Shown: positions 1 through 8,852, counted from the first letter of the stretch. The stretch is DNA of 64,000 bases from Bog-756 sp963756515 (GCA_963756515.1 CAVWNV010000002.1:372001-436000), one strand, 5' to 3'. Notes: generated from the sequence alone by a model not told the origin. Numbers and translations: made by a program.

Positions 1-1
1 C

Positions 2-769
2 TACGGCTCGACCAACCAGAGCTTCACCTTGACGGTCAATCCCTCGACCGGGCTGGCCGGCGGTGACCGCCTGGCCGCCACGGCTGACGGCCAGGGCTAC
101 TGGATCGTGACACCGAGCGGCACCATCACCGACTACGGAACCGCCGTCAACTACGGCTCCATGGCCGGGCACCACCTCAACCAGCCCATCGTGGCCATCG
201 CCTCCACGCCGGACGGCCAGGGCTACTGGCTGGTGGCCTCCGACGGTGGTGTGTTCACCTTCGGTGACGCCGTCTTCTACGGCTCGACCGGGAACATCCA
301 CCTCAACCAGCCCATCGTGGGCATCACCTCCACGCCGGACGGGCACGGCTACTGGATGGTGGCCTCCGACGGTGGCATCTTCACCTTCGGTGACGCCGTC
401 TTCCACGGCTCGACCGGCAACATCCGGTTGAACAAGCCGGTGGTGGGCATGGCCTCCACGCCCACGGGCAACGGCTACTGGCTGGTGGCCTCCGACGGTG
501 GCATCTTCACCTTCGGTGACGCCGTCTTCCACGGCTCGACCGGGAACATCCGGTTGAACCAGCCCATCATGGGCATGGCCTCGACCCGGGACGGCAACGG
601 CTACTGGCTGGTGGCCTCCGACGGTGGCATCTTCACCTTCGGGGACGCCGTCTTCTACGGCTCGGGGGGCAGCGCCGGCAAGACGGCGGTGGGCATGATC
701 GTCTCGCCCACCGGCCCCGGCTACGCCCTCATCGACGCCGACGGGACCCGCAACAACTTCGGGTTTTGA
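2..769 (+). CDS. exported GYWLVASDGG-repeat protein, 5' end outside window
   Basis: The reading frame is open from base 2, so this is the C-terminal 255 residues of a longer protein. The first residues (NQSFTLTVN) look like the tail of an Ig-like/He_PIG domain. After that come about five repeats of roughly 42 residues, each with GYW(L/I/M)VASDGG, (I/V)FTFGDAVF(Y/H)GSTG and LNQPIVGM, and a shortened last unit ending in NNFGF. Such repeats are common in exported proteins of Acidimicrobiia and probably form a surface beta-propeller or solenoid; no enzymatic motif is visible. The units are nearly identical in DNA, so copy number may change by recombination. A related protein lies at 43232-44491. 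The family call is firm; the function is unknown. Confidence 0.85.
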   Translation, partial: YGSTNQSFTLTVNPSTGLAGGDRLAATADGQGYWIVTPSGTITDYGTAVNYGSMAGHHLNQPIVAIASTPDGQGYWLVASDGGVFTFGDAVFYGSTGNIHLNQPIVGITSTPDGHGYWMVASDGGIFTFGDAVFHGSTGNIRLNKPVVGMASTPTGNGYWLVASDGGIFTFGDAVFHGSTGNIRLNQPIMGMASTRDGNGYWLVASDGGIFTFGDAVFYGSGGSAGKTAVGMIVSPTGPGYALIDADGTRNNFGF

Positions 770-776
770 TCGAGCG

Positions 777-840
777 GAGAACGCCGGACGGGGCCCAGCA
801 CGCCTGTCCGGGGGGCCGAGCGTGCCCGTCCGGCGTTCTC
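777..840 (+). terminator. long inverted repeat, likely terminator
   Basis: Eight bases after the stop codon of the repeat protein lie two perfectly complementary 16-base arms, GAGAACGCCGGACGGG (777-792) and its reverse complement (825-840), around a 32-base loop. A short pyrimidine-rich stretch with a few T's follows, with no real U-tract, as is usual in high-GC actinobacteria. The remaining bases up to 998 show no gene. Confidence 0.65.
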
Positions 841-998
841 ACCTCTTGCTTCGAGGAGACCTGACTCGTAGTGCTTCCGACGGAATCTGGTCGTCACGAG
901 TCTGTCCCACCGCCAAGATGTCCGGTGGCGGTGGGAGCGCCTGGGATCGTGCCATGCCGAACCCGTGAGCCGCGCCGACTGTCGTCATAGGGGCCGGA

Positions 999-1412
999 TC
1001 ACTTGCACACATCTGACAGGTCGACCGTGGAGGTCGCGCCTGCTTTGATCACCACCGTCTGGCCATCGGGGGTGGGCCCGGAAACCGTATAGGACCCCGG
1101 CGGTTCGGTGAAGTTGAATATCCCATGGATGACCGGCGCATCGACAGCCTGCGTGTCGAGCACCGTCCTGGTCGAGATCACCTTGGTGCCGCGCCGGAGG
1201 ATGACCTTGATCGTCCAGGCGTGCGCGGTCTTGAAGGTGGCGGGCGTCGTGCACGGCGAGGCAATGCCCTTCAACACCCCGGTCGGCGCCCCAGCGGAGC
1301 TGCTGCAGGCGCAGCACAGGACACTGAGTGTCAGTGCGGCCAGCACGGCCAGTCGTCGCCAGCCGGCCGCTGTCACTGCATGCTTGGCCGGGTGTTCCAT
1401 CATCGTGTCCAT
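999..1412 (-). CDS. small putative lipoprotein
   Basis: The 137-residue protein has a basic N-terminus, a hydrophobic segment at about residues 20-35 and a lipobox-like LCCAC before a Ser-rich stretch, so it is predicted to be lipid-anchored outside the membrane. The mature part holds Cys residues near both ends (ASPCTT and DVCK) that could form a disulfide, and a Gly/Pro-rich beta-type sequence. No known domain is recognised. Two nearby in-frame Met codons make the exact start uncertain. It is divergent from the cupin gene, with about 180 bp between them. Confidence 0.6.
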   Translation of the reverse strand: MDTMMEHPAKHAVTAAGWRRLAVLAALTLSVLCCACSSSAGAPTGVLKGIASPCTTPATFKTAHAWTIKVILRRGTKVISTRTVLDTQAVDAPVIHGIFNFTEPPGSYTVSGPTPDGQTVVIKAGATSTVDLSDVCK

Positions 1413-1591
1413 CCGCTAACTATGACCCATCAGATTCTCGAAAGGATCGACCGGGTGGGACGATGGAGTTCCTCCGCGATGATTCTGCATACGCAGATCC
1501 TCGCCCCGGAGCCGTTGACAGGCCCGACGCCTGCTCCAGATCCGGGGACATCTGGAGGGTGAGCTGATGCACGGGTGTATATTTCGCCGCC

Positions 1592-1966
1592 ATGGAGGCC
1601 ATCAAGCCGGATACCGCCGTACGGGCCATTCCGCGGGTGCAGTTCCTGCCGGTGGAGTTCGACGGTCGACATGTGGGCCACCTGACGGTCGAAACCCCCG
1701 GCGAGCGGGACGAATGGGAGATGCATCCTCACCAGGACGAGTTCCTGTACCTGCTCGAAGGAGCGATCGACGTGCACCTGCGTGGTGCTATCGAGTCGGA
1801 CGACGAGCAGATGATCCACCTCTCCCAAGGTGAGGCGTGCGTAGTGCCCAAGGGAATGTGGCACAGGCAAGTGGTCGTCGACCCGTGCAAGATGCTGTTC
1901 CTCACGCCCGAGACCCTTCATCGGTCCCACACGCCGGGTCGGGGATGGTCAGACGACGAAGGTTGA
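1592..1966 (+). CDS. cupin domain protein
   Basis: A 124-residue single-domain cupin. The first cupin motif is visible as HPHQDEFLYLLEG and the second as GEACVVPKGMWHRQV, giving two His and a Glu as likely metal ligands. Length matches small stand-alone cupins. Substrate cannot be told: such proteins act as isomerases, dioxygenases or ligand sensors. It ends two bases before the convergent DinB-like gene. The ATG overlaps no clear Shine-Dalgarno sequence, so the start is moderately sure. Confidence 0.75.
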   Translation: MEAIKPDTAVRAIPRVQFLPVEFDGRHVGHLTVETPGERDEWEMHPHQDEFLYLLEGAIDVHLRGAIESDDEQMIHLSQGEACVVPKGMWHRQVVVDPCKMLFLTPETLHRSHTPGRGWSDDEG

Positions 1967-1967
1967 C

Positions 1968-2465
1968 CTAGTCCCCGACCTGACCGTCGATCTCCTCCCG
2001 CATCACGTCGAGGTGGCCGGCATGTCGGGCCGTCTCCTCCAGCATGTGGACCATGATCCACCGGAGGCTCACGTGCTCACCCAAGTCGGTCTGTCGGGCA
2101 CTCAGGGCATCTAGAGACGGGGCTTCGTGGGCGATCCGTCTCGCCTCTTCGACCTCCGCCCGGTAGAACGCCAGCACGGATGCAACGGTGTCACCGCCGC
2201 CGATGGCGAACTCGGCCGAGTTGTCACCGTCGGCGTCGATTGCCTCGACGTCCTCGCCGGCGAACACGTCGCGAAACCAACCCCGCTCGACCCAGCCCAG
2301 ATGCTTCACCACTCCGAGCACGGACAGGCCGGAGGTTGTCATGGCCCGTGTGGCCTGGTCGAGACTGAGGCCTTCGATCTTTCGTTCGGCCACGGCCCTG
2401 TACCAATCCAGAAACCCTCCGAGGGTCTCACGTTCATCTCGTCGCACACCCAGGAAGTCCTCCAT
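1968..2465 (-). CDS. DinB-family (DUF664-like) protein
   Basis: A 165-residue four-helix-bundle type protein. It resembles DinB/DUF664 proteins: a helix with LGVVKHLGWVERGWF supplies a His ligand, and a C-terminal VHMLEETARHAGHLD segment supplies the paired His residues typical of the family's metal site. Members are often thiol-transferase-like (mycothiol/bacillithiol S-transferases) or of unknown role. The gene is convergent with the cupin gene. Family assignment is fairly sure; substrate is unknown. Confidence 0.75.
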   Translation of the reverse strand: MEDFLGVRRDERETLGGFLDWYRAVAERKIEGLSLDQATRAMTTSGLSVLGVVKHLGWVERGWFRDVFAGEDVEAIDADGDNSAEFAIGGGDTVASVLAFYRAEVEEARRIAHEAPSLDALSARQTDLGEHVSLRWIMVHMLEETARHAGHLDVMREEIDGQVGD

Positions 2466-2715
2466 GGGCGGAGCTTACGTTCAGGGGCCGAACGGCCCGG
2501 TTCCGGCCGGTCCTCGGCCCGACGCTCCGGAACGGGAGCGCTGCTCGCCAGCGACCGGCGGGCGGGACGACCGGTGACCTGGCGGTGCCGTGGGCGTCCT
2601 CCATCGACGACGGTTTTGCCGGGGGAGAAGTAGGGTTCGACGACCGGCTGAAGAGCCGGAACGTTGCCGCCCTGGCCAATCGAAGGGCGGAGACCGTCGG
2701 TACGGGGGAGACAAC

Positions 2716-3261
2716 GTGAGCTCGGTGAGTTTGGAAACGGATCGCCTCCACCTGCGGCCCCTCGCCATGACTGACGCCGGCTGGATGTTGCCGCTTCACC
2801 AGAGCGCGGACATGCAGCGGTACTTTGGCGACGGACACGTCTACACCCCTGAAGAGAGCCGGACCTGGCTCGAGTGGCACGTCGCCCTCTCCGATCTCGA
2901 GGGCTTCAGCTTCTTCGCCGCCATGCTGAGGTCGGACGACAGGTTCGTCGGATGGGTCGGGCTCAACAGGGTGATGGACGATTCCGATCTGGTGGGACAG
3001 ACCGAAATCGGCTGGTTCATCGACCGCCGGTACTGGGGTCAGGGCCTGGCCACCGAAGGTGCGCTGGCATCACTGGGCTTCGGGTTCGATTCGCTAGGCC
3101 TCGATCGCATCATCGCCCGGTACCGGACCGACAATGTCGCATCAGGCCGTGTGATGGAGAAGATAGGGATGCGACTCTGGAAGACCATCCCCAACCCGGT
3201 GGTTGAGGGGACGACCGTCACCATGTACGAGATGGACGCCGACAGCAGGCCGGTGCGGTGA
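2716..3261 (+). CDS. GNAT N-acetyltransferase, RimJ/RimL type
   Basis: The 181-residue protein begins ETDRLHLRPL, the usual start of RimJ/RimL-like acetyltransferases. It carries IGWFIDRRYWGQGLATEGA, the acetyl-CoA pyrophosphate loop (GQGLAT), and later VASGRVMEKIGM, the family's C-terminal motif. I chose GTG at 2716 because a GGGGGAG site lies just upstream and the frame further upstream encodes an Arg-rich non-protein-like stretch. It overlaps the next gene by four bases (GTGA). The acceptor (protein N-terminus or small molecule) is unknown. Confidence 0.85.
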   Translation: MSSVSLETDRLHLRPLAMTDAGWMLPLHQSADMQRYFGDGHVYTPEESRTWLEWHVALSDLEGFSFFAAMLRSDDRFVGWVGLNRVMDDSDLVGQTEIGWFIDRRYWGQGLATEGALASLGFGFDSLGLDRIIARYRTDNVASGRVMEKIGMRLWKTIPNPVVEGTTVTMYEMDADSRPVR

Positions 3262-4139
3262 ACCGACACGGGCTCGGGCGGGCAGGCCGCCGAGACGTCA
3301 CCAACCGGGCCTGGCGATTCGGCCTGGCCGCTGGCTCCCTCATGCTCCTGCTGGCGTCCGTCCACGTTCCCGACGTGGCTGCTGCTTCGGGTGCGCCGGC
3401 AACCAAATCGGTCCAGGCCTTCATGACGCTCTATGGCTATGTCGACAACTCGCCTCCCGGCCCCGTCATCGCCCACCCGTGCATTCATTCCGGTGCGGGC
3501 GGGATCGGCACGTTCGAGGATCCCATTACGTTTGCCACTGACGTCCACGAGTTGGCGTGGTGCAAGATCATCTACGTCCCCTATATGGAGCGGTACTTCA
3601 TCCACGAGGACGAGTGCAGCGAATGCGACACCGATTGGTCGCGGTGGCATCTCTACCGTTTTGACATGTGGGCCGGCGGGAATGCAGCTTCGCTCCACCA
3701 GCCGGAGCGCCGGGCGCTCTTGCAGTGTGAGGACACCTGGACCCGCGCCGACTCGGTCCACGACTCCGACGATCCGACCGTCATCATCAACCCACCGTCC
3801 AATCTCCCGGTGACCACGAATCCGATCTTTGCTCCGCCGACCACCTGCTGGCAGCCGATCACCGTCACCAATCCCGGTAATCAGTCGACAACCTGGCCTG
3901 CAATCCTGATCCGCCTGCGGATCTCTGCCACCGATTCATCGCCGGGCAGATCCCTCCGGTACGGGGCGACCGGCCTCCCCGTCGGTCTCACGATCGACGC
4001 GCAATCCGGCCTCATCACCGGGACACCGACCGTGCGGCAAGACACGCGTGTCAGCGTGACCGCCGCTGACACCTTCAACTCAGTCAGTGTCCAGTTCCGA
4101 TGGGCGGTCAGGCCCACTCCCAAGGCCCCGGCGGGATGA
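3258..4139 (+). CDS. exported protein with 3D-like and Ig-like domains
   Basis: A 293-residue protein with a Sec signal (hydrophobic residues about 20-42, ending DVAAASG). Residues about 50-130 hold a conserved-looking Cys/acidic segment (IHSGAGGIGTFEDPITFATD, MERYFIHEDECSECD) that resembles double-psi/3D-type domains of secreted actinobacterial and fungal proteins. The last 70 residues (GLPVGLTIDAQSGLITGTPT) are a He_PIG-type Ig module. The GTG start overlaps the GNAT stop, so the two may be co-transcribed. Probably a cell-surface or extracellular protein; the catalytic role is not established. Confidence 0.65.
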   Translation: MNRHGLGRAGRRDVTNRAWRFGLAAGSLMLLLASVHVPDVAAASGAPATKSVQAFMTLYGYVDNSPPGPVIAHPCIHSGAGGIGTFEDPITFATDVHELAWCKIIYVPYMERYFIHEDECSECDTDWSRWHLYRFDMWAGGNAASLHQPERRALLQCEDTWTRADSVHDSDDPTVIINPPSNLPVTTNPIFAPPTTCWQPITVTNPGNQSTTWPAILIRLRISATDSSPGRSLRYGATGLPVGLTIDAQSGLITGTPTVRQDTRVSVTAADTFNSVSVQFRWAVRPTPKAPAG

Positions 4140-4143
4140 GGAG

Positions 4144-5211
4144 TCATTCGGTTTCGGGAGGACATGCCACACCGGCCAGGCGCATCAGTAGGGAGAACGT
4201 GGACCGGGCCATTTTCCACTTGTGGTCCACCAGGACGGCCTCGCCTCGTTGATCCCACAGAAGTCGCTGGTCACCCATCCAGACGGAGAACCGGACGGCG
4301 GCACGGTCAACGCGGTAGAAGCGAATCTCGTCGGCCGATATGGTCACATCCGATCCGTCGGCGATGATGCCGCGGTGGCGGTCGTTGGCCAGGGTCAGCG
4401 TCGGGCCGAGGTCGTCACCCCTCTCCACGGATGGAACAGATCGACCGTCTTCGCTCGGTATCCGACTGGTCAGGAACGCCGTCTTGATCTCCGCTCGTGC
4501 CGCGTCCGCGTCGTCGGGCTCGGGTCCTGCCGACGGTACGTCAGACGATGCCTCGGAGACCCAGGAACGGTCGATGGTCGCGCCCGACCCGAGGCGGAGC
4601 GACCATCGACGAACGCAACGCTCGCAGATGAAGGCGTCGTCGCCGGATACCAACCGGCCCGACTCCGGGGGTGAGAGCCCACAGAATGAGCACGTCACGA
4701 CCTGGGCCCGACTCCTCTCTCCAGCGGACCTTCCTCGTCCTGGCTCCATCGCATCCGTCGAGGGCTGATCGCCACGGAGCTCGACGAGCCGTTGCGTGAT
4801 TCGCTGACGGACGCTGGCGAGATCGACCCCGAGGCTGGTGAGTGCCTGGGCGCCGACACCCCGGCCCTCCCGGATGAGACCGAGCAGGATGTGCTCGGTA
4901 CTGATGTATCCGTCCCCGAGTTGCTGTGCCTCTCGGAGGGCGAGTTCCAGAACCATTTTCGCCCGGGGCGTGAAGGGTGGCGATCCTGTCGATGGCCCAC
5001 CGAGCGGGCGGATGGTCTCTTCGACCTGCTCTCGGACCGCGGCCGTCTCCACGCCCAGGTCGGTCAGTACCTGGGCGGCGACGCTGTCGTCGGTGCCGAT
5101 CAGGGCGAGGAGGATGTGCTCGGTGCCGATGAAGGCGTGGTCCAGCCGCTGGGCCTCCTCCTGGGCCAGGACCAGGACCTGCCTCGACCGGTCGGTGAAG
5201 CGCTCGAACAC
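4144..5211 (-). CDS. ClpC N-domain protein with ClpX-type zinc finger, no ATPase
   Basis: The frame is open much further upstream, but the recognisable protein begins at GTG 5211 (FERFTDRSRQVLVLAQEEAQ), the canonical ClpC/ClpA N-terminus, giving 355 residues. Two Clp_N repeats span about 4-70 and 80-145, each with the STEHILLGLI-type signature. Residues 174-199 form a C-x2-C-x18-C-x2-C zinc finger, the ClpX N-terminal zinc-binding type. After a linker, a C-terminal part of about 110 residues (ISADEIRFYRVDRAAV) is not recognised. No Walker A/B or AAA+ module exists. It may be an adaptor or substrate receptor for Clp proteases. It is convergent with the preceding gene. Confidence 0.75.
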   Translation of the reverse strand: MFERFTDRSRQVLVLAQEEAQRLDHAFIGTEHILLALIGTDDSVAAQVLTDLGVETAAVREQVEETIRPLGGPSTGSPPFTPRAKMVLELALREAQQLGDGYISTEHILLGLIREGRGVGAQALTSLGVDLASVRQRITQRLVELRGDQPSTDAMEPGRGRSAGERSRAQVVTCSFCGLSPPESGRLVSGDDAFICERCVRRWSLRLGSGATIDRSWVSEASSDVPSAGPEPDDADAARAEIKTAFLTSRIPSEDGRSVPSVERGDDLGPTLTLANDRHRGIIADGSDVTISADEIRFYRVDRAAVRFSVWMGDQRLLWDQRGEAVLVDHKWKMARSTFSLLMRLAGVACPPETE

Positions 5212-5591
5212 AGTCCAAGCCTGGCACTTGGAGTGGTCGATGGACAGCAGGCATCGCTGTTCGCTGTGGGCCGAGGCGCCCAACCGGCCGTGACAGGGTC
5301 TCCGGCGGTCTGGCTGTCCAACCGCGACGGCCGCCATCTGCGGCTGTACTCCGGCCGGACGCGGTGGGAGAGGTGCTGGTATCCGCGAGTCGACAACGGC
5401 AACCAGAGGATCCGGTCGTGCGGGACGGATCCGATGCGGCCGCATTTCGAGGAGATTCTGGGACCCCCGCTCCTGTAGCCCCAGCCCGTTTTCCGCCGGT
5501 CGGCTGGTGTCCAGCCATGATGGACCAGACTTCGGTAGCGTCAGGGAGATGATCTCCGATCCCGCTGCCTCAGACACGACGGGGGCTCGAC

Positions 5592-5960
5592 ATGCCCGAT
5601 GAAGCACCGCGCTATGGACAACCGGGAGGACCACAGCTGCCGATCACCACGGCTCTCGACTTCCCGGAATGGAGCATCGAGCGCAGCCTGGGAATGGTCT
5701 TCGGTGTCGTGGTGCGCTCCATGGGCATGGCCAAGGGCATCTCGGCCGGCTTCAAATCCCTGGCCGGAGGCGAGGTCAAGCAGTACACCCGCCTGGTCGA
5801 GGACAGCCGCCGGCATGCCATGGACAGAATGATCGAGAACGCCCAGCTGATCGGGGCGAATGCGATCGTCTCGATGAGGTTCGACTCCTCCGAGGTCGGA
5901 CAGACGCTCACGGAGATCGTGGCTTACGGCACCGCGGTCATAGTGGGCGCCCGGTCCTGA
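5592..5960 (+). CDS. YbjQ/UPF0145 (DUF74) family protein
   Basis: A 122-residue protein of the YbjQ/DUF74 type, a pentamer-forming fold annotated as putative heavy-metal binding. Diagnostic stretches are GMVFGVVVRSMGMAKGI, the RMIENAQLIGANAIVSMRFD segment and the terminal TEIVAYGTAVIV. Length is slightly above the usual 105 residues because of an N-terminal extension. Start ATG 5592. The next small membrane protein begins a few bases after the stop, so the two probably form one transcript. Confidence 0.85.
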   Translation: MPDEAPRYGQPGGPQLPITTALDFPEWSIERSLGMVFGVVVRSMGMAKGISAGFKSLAGGEVKQYTRLVEDSRRHAMDRMIENAQLIGANAIVSMRFDSSEVGQTLTEIVAYGTAVIVGARS

Positions 5961-5964
5961 GACA

Positions 5965-6186
5965 GTGGGAGCTGTGATTGGGATCCTCGTCCTGGTCGTG
6001 GTGGTCGGGTTTGTCGTCGCCAGCCTGTTCGTGCGCCGGCACCGGGAGTCGGATCGACCCGGTCCGGATTGGCGCCCCACCGACGAACTGTTCAACGATC
6101 CCTCCACCGACCGAGTGATGCGGGTCTGGCTCGACGCCGCGGGCGAGCGCCACTACGTGCGCGAGGCAGACCGACCGGCCATCTGA
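5965..6186 (+). CDS. small single-pass membrane protein
   Basis: A 73-residue protein with one N-terminal transmembrane segment (residues about 4-24) followed by a short charged cytoplasmic tail ending READRPAI. It begins four bases after the YbjQ-like gene. GTG at 5974 is an alternative start. No known domain; the gene looks real because the hydrophobic-then-charged pattern and tight spacing fit a two-gene unit. Confidence 0.5.
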   Translation: MGAVIGILVLVVVVGFVVASLFVRRHRESDRPGPDWRPTDELFNDPSTDRVMRVWLDAAGERHYVREADRPAI

Positions 6187-6217
6187 ATCAGTTGCGGGTA
6201 CACGAGCCCGCTCATAT

Positions 6218-6970
6218 TCAGGAGTACATCAGCGATCCGGGTGTCGTCAGCAGCTCGCCGGATTCCAGCCACGTCTTGAGGCCGGAGAGAATCATCGGCC
6301 ATCCCCCGTAGATCTGATCGTTGGCTCCCTCCCGCATCTGGTCGTGCGTCACCGTCAGATGGCACGAGTCGGCCACCGGCTCGATCTCCCACGTGACCCG
6401 GGAGACACCCTCGCTCTTGACCTCGTCGCTCCATAGAGCCGTCATCGTGTGGACCAGCCGTCGGGGAGGATCGACCTCCAGTACCTCGCCCTCCGCGAGC
6501 TGTACGCCCATCTTCTCGACGCCCATCTCCAGCCGGGACCCGACCTCCCACTCCGACTGCACGGCGGCGCCGAAGTTGTACTTGCTCCTGATCTCAGGAT
6601 CGATGATGGCCTGCCACAGTCGCTCAGGCGTGGTGCGGATGTAGATCTCGTAGATCTTGTCCATGTCACTCTCCAATCGTTGTTTGATGTCGCTGAGCCC
6701 GGACACCCACCGCTCGGCGTATTTGCTGACCCAACGGTCGTGGACGAGACGGATCGGGACGGGGTTCAAGAAGTGGAGCTTTTCGCGGCCCCGTCTCCTC
6801 GTCACCACGAGCCCGGCCTCCTCCAACAGCTTGAGGTGCTTCATGACCCCGAACCGGGTCATGGAGAAGCGATCCTCGAGGGCGCTCAGGGTCTGGCCGT
6901 CCTGAATGAAGAGCTCGTCCAGCAGCTCCCTCCGCGTCGGATCAGCCAAAGCCCTGAAGACAGCGTCCAT
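6218..6970 (-). CDS. ArsR-type regulator fused to SRPBCC/AHSA1 domain
   Basis: 250 residues from ATG 6970 (DAVFRALADPTRRELLDEL, the classical ArsR winged-helix start). Residues 1-95 are the HTH (FGVMKHLKLLEEAGLVVTRR). From about residue 105 follows an AHSA1/SRPBCC ligand-binding domain (EIYIRTTPERLWQAIIDPEI, ending GWPMILSGLKTWLESGE). In many actinobacteria these two domains are separate neighbouring genes; here they are one chain, suggesting a one-component sensor. The AT-rich sequence just upstream may hold its operator, but no clear palindrome is visible. No separate target gene is adjacent on this strand. Confidence 0.85.
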   Translation of the reverse strand: MDAVFRALADPTRRELLDELFIQDGQTLSALEDRFSMTRFGVMKHLKLLEEAGLVVTRRRGREKLHFLNPVPIRLVHDRWVSKYAERWVSGLSDIKQRLESDMDKIYEIYIRTTPERLWQAIIDPEIRSKYNFGAAVQSEWEVGSRLEMGVEKMGVQLAEGEVLEVDPPRRLVHTMTALWSDEVKSEGVSRVTWEIEPVADSCHLTVTHDQMREGANDQIYGGWPMILSGLKTWLESGELLTTPGSLMYS

Positions 6971-7103
6971 AGGGAGACAATACGTGACCAAATAGTAACA
7001 TGTCAACCAGCAGGTGCGGCTGGTGGGCAACAGGAGCCAGCCACCGTGCTTGGAGATCCCTGAACGAGCCGTTCATCTGGGGGTGTGAACGGGCTTCGAT
7101 CGT

Positions 7104-7145
<42 letters not shown>

Positions 7146-7425
7146 TCGCCGGCCCGCACCGAGGCCCCATGGGCCGCTTGGCGCGTCGGGACGGTCAGGC
7201 ATCGCTCCAGCCCCGTCGGAGCTGCGGTGCGGCCCGGATCAGCTGCCGTTGGCTTATCCCGGGTGCGACGGCGTGGTCGGGGTCATCGGCCTGTGCTGTC
7301 AGCCGGGCCAGGGGTGCAATCAAGCCGGACGGGATCGGCCATGGACGCTCGGCCGGCGGCAGAACGGCTCTGACCACCCGGTGACCGGCGACAGGCCGTC
7401 GGGAGGACCTGACCGATCCGAGCTC

Positions 7426-8739
7426 CTAGGAAGCGTTGAACACCGGTGTCGTCACCCCGATGAAGCGGTTGGAGTTCAGTCCGACGGCACTCACCGTGCT
7501 GGGTGTCAGCCACACTCCGTATGTGTTGTCGAAGATCGTGTTCTTGGCTACCACGAAGCTGTAGGGCGTGGCGTCCGACCAGATGAGGATGCCCGTCGTC
7601 TCGTTGCTGATCGGCGTCGAGTCCGTGCCGTCGGCAAGGTCGACGTTGTTCTTGCCGATGGTGTTGTAGATGAAGACATTCCCATTGACGTAGGCATTGG
7701 CGGCGTGGCTGTGCACGGAGATACCGGCCAGCCCGTTGCCCTCGATGTAGTTACCGGCGACGACGTTGTTGTAGGAGGCGGTGTAGCTCTCCGGAGCGAA
7801 CACCCCGACGCCGGCTCCGTAGCCTTCCACGCCGTTGTCGATCGACTTGTTGTCGAGAATCCAGTTGTTGTAGACGCCGCCGAACGATGGATCGAGCTGT
7901 CCGGTCGTCGGGTTCAAACCGAGGTTGTGACTGGGGATGGTGATCCCACAGTCCTTCGTGTTTCCTTCGACGTAGTTGCCCTGCACCAGATTGTCGTGGT
8001 TCGGACCGAACTCGTCAGTGAGAAGGACGCCGCCGGCATTGCCCACCGATTGATTGTCGATCACCGATGAGTACGCCACGCTCAGGAGGTGGATTCCCTC
8101 TCCGCAGTCAGAGCCGCCGGTTGTGGTACAGAACGCGTACGGCGAAGTATCGAGACCGAAGCCCAGGTCGTTGCCCGTCACGTTGTTGTCTTCGATCGTC
8201 ACGTGCGTGATGGGCGTACCCGTGTAGAGCTGCCTTCCCTGCACCACCGGTCCTGCCACAGGATCCGGGTTGATGGCCAGAATGCCTTCCCCCTCGGCCC
8301 CCTCCACGGTGAACCCCTTGACGGTGACGTTCGACGACTCGATGGTGACGCCGTTATAGGGAGCCTGGCCGAGGATGGAGCCGATGGGCGCCCCGGCGAG
8401 ACCCGTCGCATCGATGGTCGCGTTCTGCCCGATCAGGGTGACGGGCTTGGTGATGACGGCGTCCTCGGTGTAGGTGCCCGGGCACACGACGACCGTGGCG
8501 CCGGGGTTGGCGGCCGCCAGGGCCGCGCCGATGGTCGAGTAGGGCGCGTTGCCACAGCCCCAGCCGCCGGCTTGTCCGTACGATGGACCGGTCTGTGTGT
8601 GATTGGCGACCACCAGGGTCTGCATGGGCGGACCCCACCCGCCGGCGCCGGCGGTGCCCGATTCGACGACCACGCCGACGGCTCCACTCAGGAGGACGAC
8701 GCCCGCCAGGGCCTGGACAAATCGGGACTTCAGGGACAT
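7426..8739 (-). CDS. exported right-handed parallel beta-helix protein
   Basis: 437 residues starting at ATG 8739, which has a GGAGGGG site at ideal distance. A Sec signal peptide (about residues 5-35) is followed by a DUF1565/NosD-like N-terminal part (YSTIGAALAAANPGATVVVCPGTY) and then many PbH1-type turns rich in N, G and V (SNVTVKGF, ITHVTIEDNNVTGNDLG, NVVAGNYIEGNGLAGI). The fold is that of pectate lyase and carbohydrate-binding surface proteins. No catalytic triad can be assigned, so polysaccharide binding or cleavage is only inference. The gene stands alone, with a long regulatory region upstream. Confidence 0.8.
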   Translation of the reverse strand: MSLKSRFVQALAGVVLLSGAVGVVVESGTAGAGGWGPPMQTLVVANHTQTGPSYGQAGGWGCGNAPYSTIGAALAAANPGATVVVCPGTYTEDAVITKPVTLIGQNATIDATGLAGAPIGSILGQAPYNGVTIESSNVTVKGFTVEGAEGEGILAINPDPVAGPVVQGRQLYTGTPITHVTIEDNNVTGNDLGFGLDTSPYAFCTTTGGSDCGEGIHLLSVAYSSVIDNQSVGNAGGVLLTDEFGPNHDNLVQGNYVEGNTKDCGITIPSHNLGLNPTTGQLDPSFGGVYNNWILDNKSIDNGVEGYGAGVGVFAPESYTASYNNVVAGNYIEGNGLAGISVHSHAANAYVNGNVFIYNTIGKNNVDLADGTDSTPISNETTGILIWSDATPYSFVVAKNTIFDNTYGVWLTPSTVSAVGLNSNRFIGVTTPVFNAS

Positions 8740-8852
8740 CGAACCCCTCCTCGGGCTTCCAGCCACCGCCAACCCTTGGCGCAGCAAAACGCCCTGCCCC
8801 TACCGGAGATGATGAATGAAGGGTCCGGAAATGGCAAATCTACATCTCACTC

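Noticed and set aside
5212..5634. 141-residue extension of the Clp-N protein
   Set aside because: Pro/Arg-rich and unlike any Clp protein; the GTG at 5211 starts exactly at the conserved FERFTDRSR.
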